Assembly (NCBI RefSeq): GCF_014648055.1
Contig: NZ_BMQJ01000001.1
Span: forward strand, 186,001-250,000
From: Streptosporangium pseudovulgare
Lineage (GTDB): Bacteria > Actinomycetota > Actinomycetes > Streptosporangiales > Streptosporangiaceae
DNA length: 64,000 nucleotides
Reading direction: 5' to 3'
The translations under genes and the position numbers were made by a program. A model generated the notes under the pieces. The model ran no database searches, was not told the DNA's origin, and worked only from the letters and a program-made list of their open reading frames with translations. Shown here piece after piece: positions 44,445-56,671 of the stretch. Within the stretch, counting starts at the first letter, position 1; every line of letters starts with the position of its first letter.

Positions 44445-45158
44445 TCACACTCGCCGATCGCCCGCCGCGGCGCTCCGCCGGAGGGCCGCGGCGATGCCCG
44501 CGGCCGCCGCGCCGGGGTCGGCCGAACCGGTGATCGGGCGGCCGATCACGAGCAGGTCGGCCCCGTCGGCGAACGCCTGCTCCGGCGTGGCCACCCGCGC
44601 CTGGTCCTGGCTTCCGGAGCCCGCGGGGCGCACCCCGGGGGTGATCAGGATGATGTCCGGCCCCACCTCCCCGCGCACCGCGGCGACCTCCTGCGGCGAG
44701 CAGACGAGCGCCTGGGCGCCCGCGCCGACGGCCATGGCCGCCAGGCGGCGCACCGCGTCGCCGGGCGGGCCGGCGAGGCCGATCCGCTCCAGGTCGGCCT
44801 CCGACAGCGACGTGAGCACCGTCACGGCCGCGATCCTCGTGTCCGGAAGGGCCTGTACGGCCTCTGAGATCATCGTGGGGCCGCCCGCGGCGTGGACGGT
44901 CAGGATGGCCGGCCTGAGCCGTCCTACGGCCCTCGCGGCGCCGGCGACGGTGTTGGGGATGTCGTGCAGCTTCAGGTCGAGGAAGATGTCGACGCCGCTC
45001 GCTCCGCGCACCGAGGCGATCACCTCGGGGCCGTAGCGGAGGTAGAGCTCCAGTCCGACCTTGATCGTGCTGACGTGGGGCGTCACCAGGCTCGCCCAGC
45101 GGGCCGCGGTCTCCAGGTCGGGCGCGTCCAGGGCTACGGCGATGGGTGCGGGCCTCAC
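44445..45158 (-). CDS. pyrF: Orotidine 5'-phosphate decarboxylase
   Basis: A 237-residue TIM-barrel enzyme forming UMP, the last step of the pathway. The catalytic Asp-Lys-Asp set is in DIFLDLKLHDIPNTV; VTVLTSL, TPGVRP and VIGRPITGSADP are the substrate and phosphate loops. The shape is the compact group 1-like form. Its GTG start overlaps the pyrD stop as GTGA (45155-45158). It is the final gene of the pyr operon; no clear terminator was found, and 185 bp separate it from mihF. Confidence 0.97.
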   Translation of the reverse strand: MRPAPIAVALDAPDLETAARWASLVTPHVSTIKVGLELYLRYGPEVIASVRGASGVDIFLDLKLHDIPNTVAGAARAVGRLRPAILTVHAAGGPTMISEAVQALPDTRIAAVTVLTSLSEADLERIGLAGPPGDAVRRLAAMAVGAGAQALVCSPQEVAAVRGEVGPDIILITPGVRPAGSGSQDQARVATPEQAFADGADLLVIGRPITGSADPGAAAAGIAAALRRSAAAGDRRV

Positions 45159-46129
45159 AGGGAACTCTCCTCCAGGTCTGTACGGTGCCGGGTCGACGCA
45201 CCCGGCGGGCGGTGGGCCAGCCCGACGGCGTCGGCGAGCCGGTTGAACCCCCGGGCCGCCAGCAACTCCTCCAGCTCACGCAGGATCCGTATGCAGGCGT
45301 AGGGGTCGTGGAACAGGGCGGTGCCCACGGCGACGACGCAGGCGCCCGCCAGGATGAGCTCGAAGGCGTCCCGGCCGGTCAGCACGCCGCCCATGCCGAT
45401 GATGGGCACGCTGGGCAGCGCGGCGTGCACCTGCCACACGCAGCGTACGGCCAGCGGCCGCACGGCGGGGCCGGACAGCCCCCCGGTGACCGCGGCGAGC
45501 GCGGGCCGCATGGTCTCGGTGTCGATGCTCATGCCGAGCGGATTGTTGATCATCGAGAGGGCGTCGGCGCCGCCGTCCACGCACGCGCGGGCGACGCTGA
45601 CGATGTCCGGCACGTCCGGGGAGAGCTTGGCCACCACGGGCACGTCGTAGCGCATCACCGAGCGCACCGAGGCGATCACCTCGGCCGAGGCGGCGCCGTC
45701 GCGGGCGAAGACCCGGCCGCGGTCCTCGATGTTGGGACACGACAGGTTGACCTCCACGGCGGTCACCCCGGGCGCGTCGGTGAGCCTGCGGGCCAGGGCG
45801 GTGTACTCGGCCACGGTGCCGCCGCCGATGGAGACCACCGTCCGGACGCTCCTCTGGGCCAGCCAGGGCAGCTCGCGCTCCAGGAAGGCGTCCACGCCCG
45901 GCCCCTGGAGCCCGACGGCGTTCAGCATGCCCGAGGGCGTCTCGGCCATCCTGGGCGTCGGACGGCCCGCCCTGGGGGCCATCGTGATCGACCGCGTGGT
46001 GAGCGCGCCGATGCGGCCCAGGTCGAAGAACTGCGCCAGCTCGGCGCCCGACGCGGCGCACCCGGCGGCCGTGGTGATCGGGTTGACCAGCTCCACGTGC
46101 CCCAGGTACGTGCGCATGTCAACCGGCAT
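45155..46129 (-). CDS. pyrD: Dihydroorotate dehydrogenase, class 1B catalytic subunit
   Basis: A 324-residue FMN enzyme oxidising dihydroorotate. It belongs to class 1B: the catalytic residue is Cys in NLSCPNIEDRG, and its partner PyrK precedes it. Other marks are NPITTAAGCAASG at the N-terminus, SMINNPLGMSIDTE and GMGGVLTGRDAFELILAGA. The ATG at 46127-46129 is favoured by GGGGGA about 7 nt upstream; the in-frame GTG at 46142-46144 would add five residues. It overlaps the end of pyrK by 11 nt and the start of pyrF by 4 nt. Electrons should pass via PyrK to NAD+. Confidence 0.95.
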   Translation of the reverse strand: MPVDMRTYLGHVELVNPITTAAGCAASGAELAQFFDLGRIGALTTRSITMAPRAGRPTPRMAETPSGMLNAVGLQGPGVDAFLERELPWLAQRSVRTVVSIGGGTVAEYTALARRLTDAPGVTAVEVNLSCPNIEDRGRVFARDGAASAEVIASVRSVMRYDVPVVAKLSPDVPDIVSVARACVDGGADALSMINNPLGMSIDTETMRPALAAVTGGLSGPAVRPLAVRCVWQVHAALPSVPIIGMGGVLTGRDAFELILAGACVVAVGTALFHDPYACIRILRELEELLAARGFNRLADAVGLAHRPPGASTRHRTDLEESSL

Positions 46130-46994
46130 GCCGTGATCCCCCACCGGGCGCTCCCAGCGCGTCGAACGGGATCGTTCCGACGTCGTCGAACCGGACGCGC
46201 TCGCCCCGGAAGACCGGGCCCTCGACGCACGAGCGGACCATCCGGGTGACTCCGTCGTCCCCGATGACCGGCAGCACGCACGTCATGCACACGCCGGTCC
46301 CGCACGCCATCCGCTCCTCCACGGCCACCTGGACCGGGATGTCGAACTCGACCGCCACGGCGGTGACGCCGCGCAGCATCGCCATCGGGCCGCACGCGTA
46401 GACCGCGTCGGCCCGCACGTCGGCGATCACCCCGGGCAGCACGTCGGTGACCTTGCCGCGCATCCCCACCGAGCCGTCCTCGGTGGTCAGCGTGGTGGTC
46501 TCCCCCATCCGGCGGGCGCGCAGCGCGCCGAACACCCGGTCGGCGGAGGCCGCGCCGAGCACGAAGTCGACCCGGCAGCCGCGCCGCTGGAGCGCGTCGG
46601 CCAGCGGGAACAGCGCGGCCGAGCCGTACTCCCCACCGGCCAGGACGCAGCCCACCGGGTCGCGGGGCAGCGGGAAGGGACGGCCGAGCGGGCCGACCAG
46701 GTCGAGCGTGTCGCGGGCCCGGCGCTCGGCCAGCCACTCGGTGCCCGGGCCGCGCACGGTGAAGACGAACTCCACGGTGCCGCCGTAGTCGGGCTTGACG
46801 TCGTGGACGAAGAAGACACGGCGGGTCAGCGACGACGTCCGCGCGCCGCCGACCGCCACCGCCACGAAGTGACCGGGCCGGAAGCGCTCGGCGATGCCGG
46901 GCGCCACCACGGTCAGCGCATGGTAAGCGTCGACCCGGCGCGTCGTCAGCACCGTGCCGGTCACCTGCACCGGAGTAACAGGCGTCTTCCTCAC
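46119..46994 (-). CDS. pyrK: Dihydroorotate dehydrogenase electron-transfer subunit
   Basis: A 291-residue ferredoxin-reductase-type protein. It has an FAD domain (RPGHFVAVAVGG), an NAD-binding part (GCVLAGGEYGSAALFPLADAL; YACGPMAMLRG) and a C-terminal [2Fe-2S] site formed by Cys in MACGTGVCMTC plus the Cys in RSCVEGPVF. With PyrD it forms the class 1B enzyme that uses NAD+. The GTG at 46992-46994 sits directly after GCGGAG, so the true start may be a GTG a few codons later. It lies between carB and pyrD. Confidence 0.94.
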   Translation of the reverse strand: MRKTPVTPVQVTGTVLTTRRVDAYHALTVVAPGIAERFRPGHFVAVAVGGARTSSLTRRVFFVHDVKPDYGGTVEFVFTVRGPGTEWLAERRARDTLDLVGPLGRPFPLPRDPVGCVLAGGEYGSAALFPLADALQRRGCRVDFVLGAASADRVFGALRARRMGETTTLTTEDGSVGMRGKVTDVLPGVIADVRADAVYACGPMAMLRGVTAVAVEFDIPVQVAVEERMACGTGVCMTCVLPVIGDDGVTRMVRSCVEGPVFRGERVRFDDVGTIPFDALGAPGGGSRHAG

Positions 46995-47095
46995 CTCCGC
47001 CTGGGGCGTCCGCCCCGCAGATCCGCCGTGCCCGTGGTCTCCTTCGCTCGCCCCCTGTCCGTCCCCTCCCGGTCACCCCCTCATCCGGCGGTGTC

Positions 47096-47250
47096 CACGG
47101 TCGCGTTCGGCTCCTCGCTCACTTCGCGGACGGCTCATTCTTCACCGGCCACTCCGCTCGCTCATCCCCTCATCCGCCCGCCCACACGGTCGCGTTCGGC
47201 TCCTCGCTCACTTCGCGGACGGCTCATTCTTCACCGGCCACTCCGCTCGC

Positions 47251-47266
<16 letters not shown>
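47096..47266. repeat. Two identical 82-bp repeats downstream of and overlapping the carB 3' end
   Basis: Copies at 47096-47177 and 47185-47266 are identical over all 82 bp, spaced 89 bp apart. The second copy contains the last four codons and stop of carB. Blocks such as GAGCGAGCGGAGTGGC and GCGAAGTGAGCGAGGAGC (minus strand) are palindromic-element-like. A degenerate third copy lies at the carA 3' end. Confidence 0.92.
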
Positions 47267-50551
<3,285 letters not shown>

Positions 50552-50559
<8 letters not shown>

Positions 50560-51757
50560 CCTTACCACCCTCCGTATTCATGGTCGCGTTCGGCTCCTCA
50601 CTCGCTGCGCGGCCGGCTCCTTCGTCGCCGCCCACTCCGCTCGCTCGTCCCCTCTCCTGCTCCATCAGGTCGCAGAACCGGTCGAACAGCCCCGCGGAGT
50701 CGTGCGGGCCGGCCGCCGCCTCGGGGTGGTACTGGACGCTGAAGGCCGGCCGGTCGACGAGCCGCAGCCCCTCGACGCAGTCGTCGTTGAGGTTGACGTG
50801 GCTGACCTCCGCCGGGCCGTACGGCGTGTCGAACGGGCCGTCCAGCGGCGCCCGTACGGCGAAGCCGTGGTTGTGCGCGGAGATCTCCACCTTGCCGGTG
50901 CTCCGGTCCTGGACCGGCTGGTTGACGCCGCGGTGGCCGTAGCGCAGCTTGTAGGTGCCCAGGCCCAGGGCCCGGCCGAAGATCTGGTTGCCGAAGCAGA
51001 TGCCGAAGAACGGCCGGCCCGCGGCGAGGACGCCGCGCAGCGCCTCGACGGCGCCGTCGGCGGTGGCCGGGTCGCCGGGGCCGTTGGAGAAGAACACGCC
51101 GTCGGGGTCGACGGCGAGGATGTCCTCGGCGGTGCTGGAGGCCGGCAGGACGTGCACCTCGCAGCCGCGCTCGGCCATCCGGTGCGGGGTCATCGACTTG
51201 ATCCCGAGGTCCACGGCCGCCACGGTGAAGCGCTTGGCGCCGATCGCCGGCACCACGTACGGCTCGGCGGTGGAGACCTCCTCCGCCAGGTCGGCGCCCT
51301 CCATGCCGGGGCTGCGCCGGACCCGCTCGACCAGCTCCTCGACGGGGGCGAGGGCGTCGCCGGAGAAGATCCCGGCGCGCATGGCCCCGCGCTCGCGCAG
51401 GTGGCGGGTGAGGGCCCGGGTGCCGGAGATGGCGATGCCGACGACGCCCTGCTCCCGGAGGTAGTCGTCGAGGGAGCGGCGGGCGCGCCAGCTGGAGGAG
51501 ACGCGGGCGGGCTCGCGGACGACGTAGCCGGCGACCCAGACCCGCGAGGACTCGGGGTCCTCGTCGTTGACGCCGGTGTTGCCGATGTGCGGCGCGGTCA
51601 TCGCGACGATCTGGCGGTGGTACGAGGGGTCGGTGAGCGTCTCCTGGTAGCCGGTCATCCCGGTGTTGAAGACCATCTCGCCGAAGGTCTCTCCCTCGGC
51701 GCCGTAGGGCGCCCCTTGGAAGACGCGGCCGTCTTCCAGCACTAGCACTGCGGTCAC
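50552..51757 (-). CDS. carA: Carbamoyl-phosphate synthase small (glutaminase) subunit
   Basis: A 401-residue amidotransferase feeding ammonia to CarB. The class I glutaminase has the nucleophile Cys in [12 protein letters not shown], the SNGPGDPA motif, and His-Glu in [14 protein letters not shown]. The expected protein end is about [11 protein letters not shown]; beyond it lie 34 extra residues ([14 protein letters not shown] and [10 protein letters not shown]) encoded by a degenerate copy of the intergenic repeat. The GTG at 51755-51757 has GGGG 7 nt upstream, in a region able to form hairpins. carB starts inside the carA stop region (8-nt overlap). Confidence 0.97.
50580..50660. repeat. 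Degenerate third copy of the carB-type repeat, within the carA 3' end
   Basis: From about 50582 the plus strand reads GGTCGCGTTCGGCTCCTC and continues to CCACTCCGCTCGCTC, aligning with the 82-bp carB repeats but with many differences in the middle. It is read as part of carA, giving the extra C-terminal residues. Confidence 0.75.
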
Positions 51758-51766
51758 TCGAAAACC

Positions 51767-51779
51767 CCGATCATATCGG
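51767..51779 (-). promoter_or_regulatory. Small hairpin at the carA ribosome-binding site
   Basis: CCGAT-ATG-ATCGG (minus strand) followed by GGTTTT lies 10 nt before the carA start. Its 3' arm touches the only G-rich stretch that could bind the ribosome, so the helix could limit carA translation or act as a weak terminator. No regulator is known. Confidence 0.35.
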
Positions 51780-51816
51780 TCACTGCTCCGCAAAGTATGA
51801 AATATCAGGCATGTTG

Positions 51817-51833
51817 GTGGAGGCTGCCTCCAC
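51817..51833 (-). promoter_or_regulatory. Perfect hairpin in the pyrC-carA gap
   Basis: GTGGAGG-CTG-CCTCCAC is a 7-bp stem with a 3-nt loop in the 239-bp gap between pyrC and carA. Many actinobacteria have an extra small gene here; none is present. The hairpin may protect or partly terminate the transcript between the two parts of the operon. Confidence 0.35.
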
Positions 51834-51996
51834 GATGTGAGACGCGCCGTTCCGTCCGGCTCCGCCCGCCCGTTCCCCGGGCACGGGCCGGTCGCCGCGC
51901 GCCTCCCCCGGCGCTCCGCGCCCTCCGCGGGCCGGGGCCGGGCGGCCCCGTCGCCCGCCGCGCGGGTGGACCGTACGGCGGGCGGCGGGCCGGATG

Positions 51997-53301
51997 TCAG
52001 ACGAGCTTGCCGTCCAGGACGGTCGGTCTGCCGCGCAGGAGGGTGGCCACGACCCGGCCGGGCAGGGTCCTGCCCTCGTACGGCGTGTTGCGGCTGCGCG
52101 AGGCGAAGGCCGAGGGGTCCACCCCGGCGCGCGCCGAGGCGTCGTAGAGCGTGATGTTGGCCGGGGCGCCCGCCTCGACGGGGCGGCCGTGACCGGCCAG
52201 GCGGCCGATCCTGGCCGGGGCGTACGACATGCGCTCGGCGACACCCGACCAGTCAAGCAGGCCGGTCTCCACCATGGCCTCGTGAACCACCGACAGCGCC
52301 GTCTCCAGCCCGATCATGCCCATCGCCGCGGCGGACCACTCGGTCTCCTTGTCCTCGACCGGGTGCGGGGCGTGGTCGGTGGCGACGCAGTCGATCGTGC
52401 CGTCGGCCAGCGCGAGGCGCAGCGCCTCGACGTCGGCGCGGGTGCGCAGCGGCGGGTTGACCTTGTAGATCGGGTTGTAGGCGCCGACCGGGGAGTCCTC
52501 GACGAGGTCGTCGGTCAGCAGCAGGTGGTGCGGGGTCACCTCGGCGGTGACGTCCCAGCCCTTGGACTTGGCCCACCGGATGATCTCCACCGAGCCGGCG
52601 GTGGAGACGTGGCAGACGTGCAGCCGGGAGCCGACGTGCGCGGCCAGCAGGCAGTCGCGGGCGATGATCGCCTCCTCGGCGACCGCGGGCCAGCCGGTCA
52701 GGCCGAGCCTGCCGGAGACCGCGCCCTCGTTCATCTGCGCGCCGGCGGTCAGCCGCGGCTCCTGGGCGTGCTGGGCGATCACGCCGTCGAACGCCTTGAC
52801 GTACTCCAGGGCGCGGCGCATGAGCACCGCGTCGGAGACACACTTGCCGTCGTCGGAGAAGACCCGCACCCGGGCCGCGGAGTCGGCCATCGCGCCGAGC
52901 TCGGCGAGCCGCTCGCCCTCCAGGCCGACGGTGACGGCGCCGACCGGGCGCACGTCGCAGTGGCCGGCCTCCTGGCCCAGGCGCCAGACCTGCTCGACGA
53001 CGCCGGCGGTGTCGGCCACCGGGTCGGTGTTGGCCATGGCGTGCACGGCGGTGTAGCCGCCCAGGGCGGCGGCGCGGGTGCCGGTCTCGACGGTCTCGGC
53101 GTCCTCCCGGCCCGGCTCGCGCAGGTGGGTGTGCAGGTCGACGAGGCCCGGCAGGGCGATGAGGCCCCGGGCGTCGATCGTCTCGTCGCCGGTCAGCCCC
53201 TGGCCGACCTCCTCGATGATCCCGTCGCGGATGAGGATGTCGGCCGGCTCGCCGCCGAGGATCCTCGCTCCCTTGACGACGGTGCTTCGCTGCTCGCTCA
53301 C
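51997..53301 (-). CDS. pyrC: Dihydroorotase
   Basis: A 434-residue zinc amidohydrolase cyclising carbamoyl-aspartate. Metal ligands are in [20 protein letters not shown] and [23 protein letters not shown] and [13 protein letters not shown] are further class I signatures. Length is normal. The GTG start overlaps the pyrB stop as GTGA (53298-53301), so it is translationally coupled. It is the third gene of the pyr operon. Confidence 0.97.
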   Translation of the reverse strand: MSEQRSTVVKGARILGGEPADILIRDGIIEEVGQGLTGDETIDARGLIALPGLVDLHTHLREPGREDAETVETGTRAAALGGYTAVHAMANTDPVADTAGVVEQVWRLGQEAGHCDVRPVGAVTVGLEGERLAELGAMADSAARVRVFSDDGKCVSDAVLMRRALEYVKAFDGVIAQHAQEPRLTAGAQMNEGAVSGRLGLTGWPAVAEEAIIARDCLLAAHVGSRLHVCHVSTAGSVEIIRWAKSKGWDVTAEVTPHHLLLTDDLVEDSPVGAYNPIYKVNPPLRTRADVEALRLALADGTIDCVATDHAPHPVEDKETEWSAAAMGMIGLETALSVVHEAMVETGLLDWSGVAERMSYAPARIGRLAGHGRPVEAGAPANITLYDASARAGVDPSAFASRSRNTPYEGRTLPGRVVATLLRGRPTVLDGKLV

Positions 53302-54233
53302 TGTCGGATCTCCCCCCCGAGGTCGGCGCCGCCCAGCAGCAGGTACAGGACGGCCATGCGCGTGGTCACCCCGTTGGCGACCTGCTCGACGATCGTCGAG
53401 CGCGGTGAGTCGGCCACCTCGGCCGCGATCTCCATGCCCCGGTTCATCGGGCCGGGGTGCATCACGATGGCGTCGTCGTGCATCCTGGCGACGCGGTCGC
53501 GGTCGAGGCCGTAGCGGCGGCTGTACTCCCGCTCGGTGGGGAAGAACGCGGCGTTCATCCGCTCGCGCTGGACGCGCAGCATCATCACCACGTCCGACTT
53601 GGGCAGCATGGCGTCGAGGTCGTAGGAGACCTCGCAGGGCCAGGAGCCGACGTTCACCGGCAGCAGGGTCGGCGGGGCGACCAGGGTCACCTCGGCGCCG
53701 AGCGTGCTCAGCAGCAGCACGTTGGAGCGGGCCACCCGGCTGTGCAGCACGTCACCGACGATGGTGACCCTCCTGCCGTCCAGCGGGCCCAGGCGGCGGC
53801 GCATGGTGAAGGCGTCGAGCAGCGCCTGGGTGGGGTGCTCGTGGGTGCCGTCGCCGGCGTTGACGACGCTGCCGCGGACCCAGCCGGCCAGGCGGTGCGG
53901 CGCGCCGGAGGCGCTGTGCCGGATGACGACGGCGTCGGCGCCCATCGCCTCCAGGGTCAGCGCGGTGTCCTTGAGCGACTCGCCCTTGGAGACGCTGGAG
54001 CCCTTGGCCGAGAAGTTGATCACGTCGGCCGACAGGCGCTTGGCCGCCGCCTCGAAGGAGATGCGGGTCCGGGTGGAGTCCTCGAAGAAGAGGTTCACCA
54101 CGGTACGGCCGCGCAGCGTCGGCAGCTTCTTGATCGAGCGGTCCGAGATCTTGGCCAGCTCGTCGGCGGTGTCGAGGATGAGCAGGGCGTCGTCGCGGCT
54201 CAGGTCGGCCGCGGAGATGAGGTGGCGCTTCAC
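53298..54233 (-). CDS. pyrB: Aspartate carbamoyltransferase catalytic subunit
   Basis: A 311-residue transferase joining carbamoyl phosphate and aspartate. The carbamoyl-phosphate loop is [13 protein letters not shown]; the [29 protein letters not shown]-type and [13 protein letters not shown] segments complete the active site. No pyrI regulatory chain is present. The GTG start overlaps the pyrR stop as GTGA (54230-54233), and the stop overlaps pyrC. Confidence 0.98.
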   Translation of the reverse strand: MKRHLISAADLSRDDALLILDTADELAKISDRSIKKLPTLRGRTVVNLFFEDSTRTRISFEAAAKRLSADVINFSAKGSSVSKGESLKDTALTLEAMGADAVVIRHSASGAPHRLAGWVRGSVVNAGDGTHEHPTQALLDAFTMRRRLGPLDGRRVTIVGDVLHSRVARSNVLLLSTLGAEVTLVAPPTLLPVNVGSWPCEVSYDLDAMLPKSDVVMMLRVQRERMNAAFFPTEREYSRRYGLDRDRVARMHDDAIVMHPGPMNRGMEIAAEVADSPRSTIVEQVANGVTTRMAVLYLLLGGADLGGEIRQ

Positions 54234-54796
54234 CGTTCCTCCCCCTTCAGCAGCAGGACGGCGTCGCGGCCGTCGTTCTCCTCCAGGTAGACCTTGACGA
54301 TCTCGGACTTGGAGGTGGGGAGGTTCTTGCCCACGTAGTCGGCGCGGATGGGCAGCTCGCGGTGGCCGCGGTCGACCAGGGCGGCGAGCTGCACGGCCTG
54401 CGGGCGGCCCAGGTCGTTGAGCGCGTCGAGCGCGGAGCGGACCGTGCGGCCGGAGAAGAGGACGTCGTCGACGAGGACGACGACCTTGCCGTCGATGCCG
54501 TCGGCGGGCAGTTCGGTGCGGCCGAGGGCCCTGGCCGGGCGCAGCCGCAGGTCGTCGCGGTACATCGTGATGTCGAGCGATCCGACCGGCACCGGGCGGC
54601 CCTCGAAGCGCCCGATGTGGCCGGCCAGGCGGCGGGCCAGGTGGACGCCCCGGGTGGGGATGCCGAGGAGGACGATGTCCTCGGCGCCCTTGGTGCGTTC
54701 GAGGATCTCGTGGGAGATGCGGATCAGGGCGCGGTTGATGTCGGGTCCCTCGAGGACCGCGCGCGCGTCCTGGGCATGCGAAACGGCGTCAGCCAA
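54230..54796 (-). CDS. pyrR: Pyrimidine operon RNA-binding regulator PyrR / uracil phosphoribosyltransferase
   Basis: A 188-residue protein that binds a conserved RNA loop when UMP is plentiful and has side activity as uracil phosphoribosyltransferase. The PRPP loop [19 protein letters not shown] is intact, with [16 protein letters not shown] and [11 protein letters not shown]. The start is TTG at 54794-54796, with AGGTGG 7 nt upstream. A matching PyrR-binding loop sits in the leader just before that ribosome-binding site. It heads the operon pyrR-B-C-carA-carB-pyrK-D-F and is divergent from the arginine deiminase module. Confidence 0.97.
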   Translation of the reverse strand: MADAVSHAQDARAVLEGPDINRALIRISHEILERTKGAEDIVLLGIPTRGVHLARRLAGHIGRFEGRPVPVGSLDITMYRDDLRLRPARALGRTELPADGIDGKVVVLVDDVLFSGRTVRSALDALNDLGRPQAVQLAALVDRGHRELPIRADYVGKNLPTSKSEIVKVYLEENDGRDAVLLLKGEER

Positions 54797-54811
54797 AAGA
54801 ACACCACCTTT

Positions 54812-54829
54812 CCCGCCTCACGGGACGGG
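54812..54829 (-). promoter_or_regulatory. PyrR-binding RNA loop in the pyrR leader
   Basis: The minus strand reads CCCG-UCCCGUGAGG-CGGG. The loop core UCCCGUGAGGC matches the PyrR consensus UCCNGNGAGGY, closed by a CCCG/CGGG stem. The stem ends directly before the AAAGGUGG ribosome-binding site of pyrR, 15 nt from the TTG. In Mycobacterium smegmatis PyrR represses translation through such a site, and the same is expected here. No terminator is visible in the leader. Confidence 0.8.
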
Positions 54830-54852
54830 TCTTAAAGGAAGTTGACGGCTTC

Positions 54853-54883
54853 ACGGTAGCAGGCGCGCCGCGATGCCTCCCAA
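54853..54883 (-). promoter_or_regulatory. Candidate pyr operon promoter
   Basis: TACCGT (54853-54858) fits the TAnnnT -10 pattern, with TTGGGA (54878-54883) 19 bp upstream as a weak -35. Transcription would start near 54846, giving a leader of about 50 nt that contains the PyrR loop. Confidence 0.4.
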
Positions 54884-55133
54884 CCAGCCCCTCCATACCC
54901 CCAACAGCACCATACTGGGATATAGATCATTTAAAGTCACATAAATGACCTTAAGTCTCATCGGATGATAAATAACCCAGCGGTTCCCGCATTCCCGGGC
55001 ACGGCCGGGGGGCCGGCCCGCGGCGCGCCCCCTCACAGCGAATCCTCTTTATGGCAATACATGGTGTTTCGCCCGTTACATCCCCGGGGACCCCTTCCTT
55101 GCCGCCGGCGAACTCCGAGGACAGAGGCGACAC
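54884..55133. other. AT-rich divergent control region between pyrR and the arginine deiminase module
   Basis: About 54905-54980 is markedly AT-richer than the rest of the window and carries the dyad at 54927-54948. The rest (54985-55133) is GC-rich leader for the rightward module. Short reading frames here lack ribosome-binding sites and family matches. Promoters of the arc module must lie here; I cannot fix a -10 element. Confidence 0.55.
54927..54948. promoter_or_regulatory. Candidate operator of the arginine deiminase module
   Basis: TCATTTA-AAGTCACA-TAAATGA is a perfect 7-bp dyad with an 8-nt spacer, in the AT-rich part of the divergent region. Size and base composition are compatible with ArgR-type or Crp/Fnr-type operators, but it matches neither consensus exactly (it is neither TGTGA-N6-TCACA nor TTGAT-N4-ATCAA). 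Confidence 0.5.
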
Positions 55134-56576
55134 GTGCGCGGGGGGCGCGAGATGGAGCGATCGTCCGAGGGCCGTCCGCCGGGTGCGGCGGCCGGGCCCG
55201 CACCCGGCGGCGGTGAGGCGGGGGCCTCCGGCGCCGGGCGCGGCACGCTCGGTCTCCCCGCGGCCGTCTCCCTGGTCGTCGGCAACATCGTGGGCACCGG
55301 CGTGTTCCTGCTGCCGGCCGCGCTCGCCGCCTACGGCACCGTCAGCATCCTGGCGATGGCCCTGGTGTCGGTCGGCGCCATCGCCCTGGCGATGGTGTTC
55401 GGCAGGCTCGGCGCGCGGGTGCCCACGGACGGAGGGCCGTACGCCTACGCCAAGGACGCCTTCGGCGAGTTCCCCGGCTTCTGGAACGCCTGGTCGTTCT
55501 GGCTCACCGCCTGGATCGGCAACGCCGCGATCGCCGTCGTCTGGGTCAACTACGCCGACTACTTCCTGGGCTGGGAATCCCCGGCCGGGCAGACCCTGCT
55601 CGCGCTCGCCGCCCTGTGGGTCCCCGCGATGGTCAACCTGAGCGGTGTGCGCAACATCGGCGCCTTCGCCGTGGTCACCACGGTCCTGAAGTTCATCCCG
55701 CTGGTCTTCGTCGCCGTCGCCGGGATGTTCTTCGTCCGCGCCGCCAACTTCGGCTCCTTCAACGCCACCGGCGGCAGCTGGCTCGCCGCCCTGTCCACCG
55801 CGGGCGCGCTCGCCCTGTTCATCTACTCCGGCGTCGAGAGCGTCACCATCGTGGCCGAGCGGATCAGGGACCCGGCCCGCAACGTCGGCCGGGCCAGCGT
55901 CTACGGCGTGCTGATCTGCACCGCGATGTACCTGCTCAGCACCATCGCCATCTTCGGGATCATCCCTCAGCAGACGCTCGCCCACTCCAGGGCGCCGTTC
56001 GCCGACGCGATCAACGCCATGTTCGGCGGCGGCGTCGGGGGCGGCGTCATGGCGGCCTGCGCCGTCGTCTCCGGGATCGGCGCGATCAACGGCTGGACCA
56101 TGCTGGTGGCCGAGATGCCCATGGCCGCGGCCAGGGACGGGCTGTTCCCCCGCGTCTTCGCCCGGGAGTCGCGGCGCGGCTCCCCGTGGTTCGGCGTCGT
56201 CGTGGGCACCGTCCTGACCTCCCTGGTCGTGGTCTACAACTACTTCGGCACCACCCGGGGCTTCGAGAAGATCCTGTTGATCGGCACCTTCACCACCGTC
56301 GTCCCCTACTTCTTCTCCGCCGCGGCCCAGCTCTTCTGGCTGGTCACCGGGGCACGCCGGGTCAGCGGGGCCCGGCTGGGCCGCGACCTGGCCATCGCCG
56401 TCACGGCGCTGCTGTTCGGCTTCTGGATGCTGTACGGCGCCGGCCAGGAGGCCGCCTTCATCGGCTTCCTGATGATGCTCGTGGGTATCCCCGTCTACAT
56501 CTGGACGAAGGCGAGACGCGGGGAGTACGGCACCCGGGAGACGGCACCCGCCCCGCCGCGCGGGCGGCCCGGATGA
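55134..56576 (+). CDS. APC-superfamily permease, probable arginine/ornithine antiporter
   Basis: A 480-residue protein with 12 predicted membrane helices, related to the basic amino acid antiporters (AdiC, CadB, ArcD-like). The first helix has the substrate-binding GNIVGTGVFLLP motif; helix 6 region reads ALFIYSGVESVTIVAE, where APC antiporters have an aromatic or Glu residue for the cationic substrate. The GTG at 55134-55136 has AGAGG 6 nt upstream; an ATG at 55152 is the alternative. It is the first gene before arcA, arcB and arcC, so exchange of arginine for ornithine is the natural inference. Ends 95 bp before arcA. Confidence 0.85.
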   Translation: MRGGREMERSSEGRPPGAAAGPAPGGGEAGASGAGRGTLGLPAAVSLVVGNIVGTGVFLLPAALAAYGTVSILAMALVSVGAIALAMVFGRLGARVPTDGGPYAYAKDAFGEFPGFWNAWSFWLTAWIGNAAIAVVWVNYADYFLGWESPAGQTLLALAALWVPAMVNLSGVRNIGAFAVVTTVLKFIPLVFVAVAGMFFVRAANFGSFNATGGSWLAALSTAGALALFIYSGVESVTIVAERIRDPARNVGRASVYGVLICTAMYLLSTIAIFGIIPQQTLAHSRAPFADAINAMFGGGVGGGVMAACAVVSGIGAINGWTMLVAEMPMAAARDGLFPRVFARESRRGSPWFGVVVGTVLTSLVVVYNYFGTTRGFEKILLIGTFTTVVPYFFSAAAQLFWLVTGARRVSGARLGRDLAIAVTALLFGFWMLYGAGQEAAFIGFLMMLVGIPVYIWTKARRGEYGTRETAPAPPRGRPG

Positions 56577-56671
56577 CGACCGCCGGGGAAAACCCGGAAA
56601 ACCGGGAAGACCACGGAGAACCGGGCCGAGACGCACCCGGGGAGCATCGAGGAACACGGAGGATGAAAGAG

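Noticed and set aside
54965-55216. Short ORF starting in the AT-rich region before the arc module
   Set aside because: No ribosome-binding site, low-complexity Arg/Pro product, and it overlaps the better-supported start of the permease.
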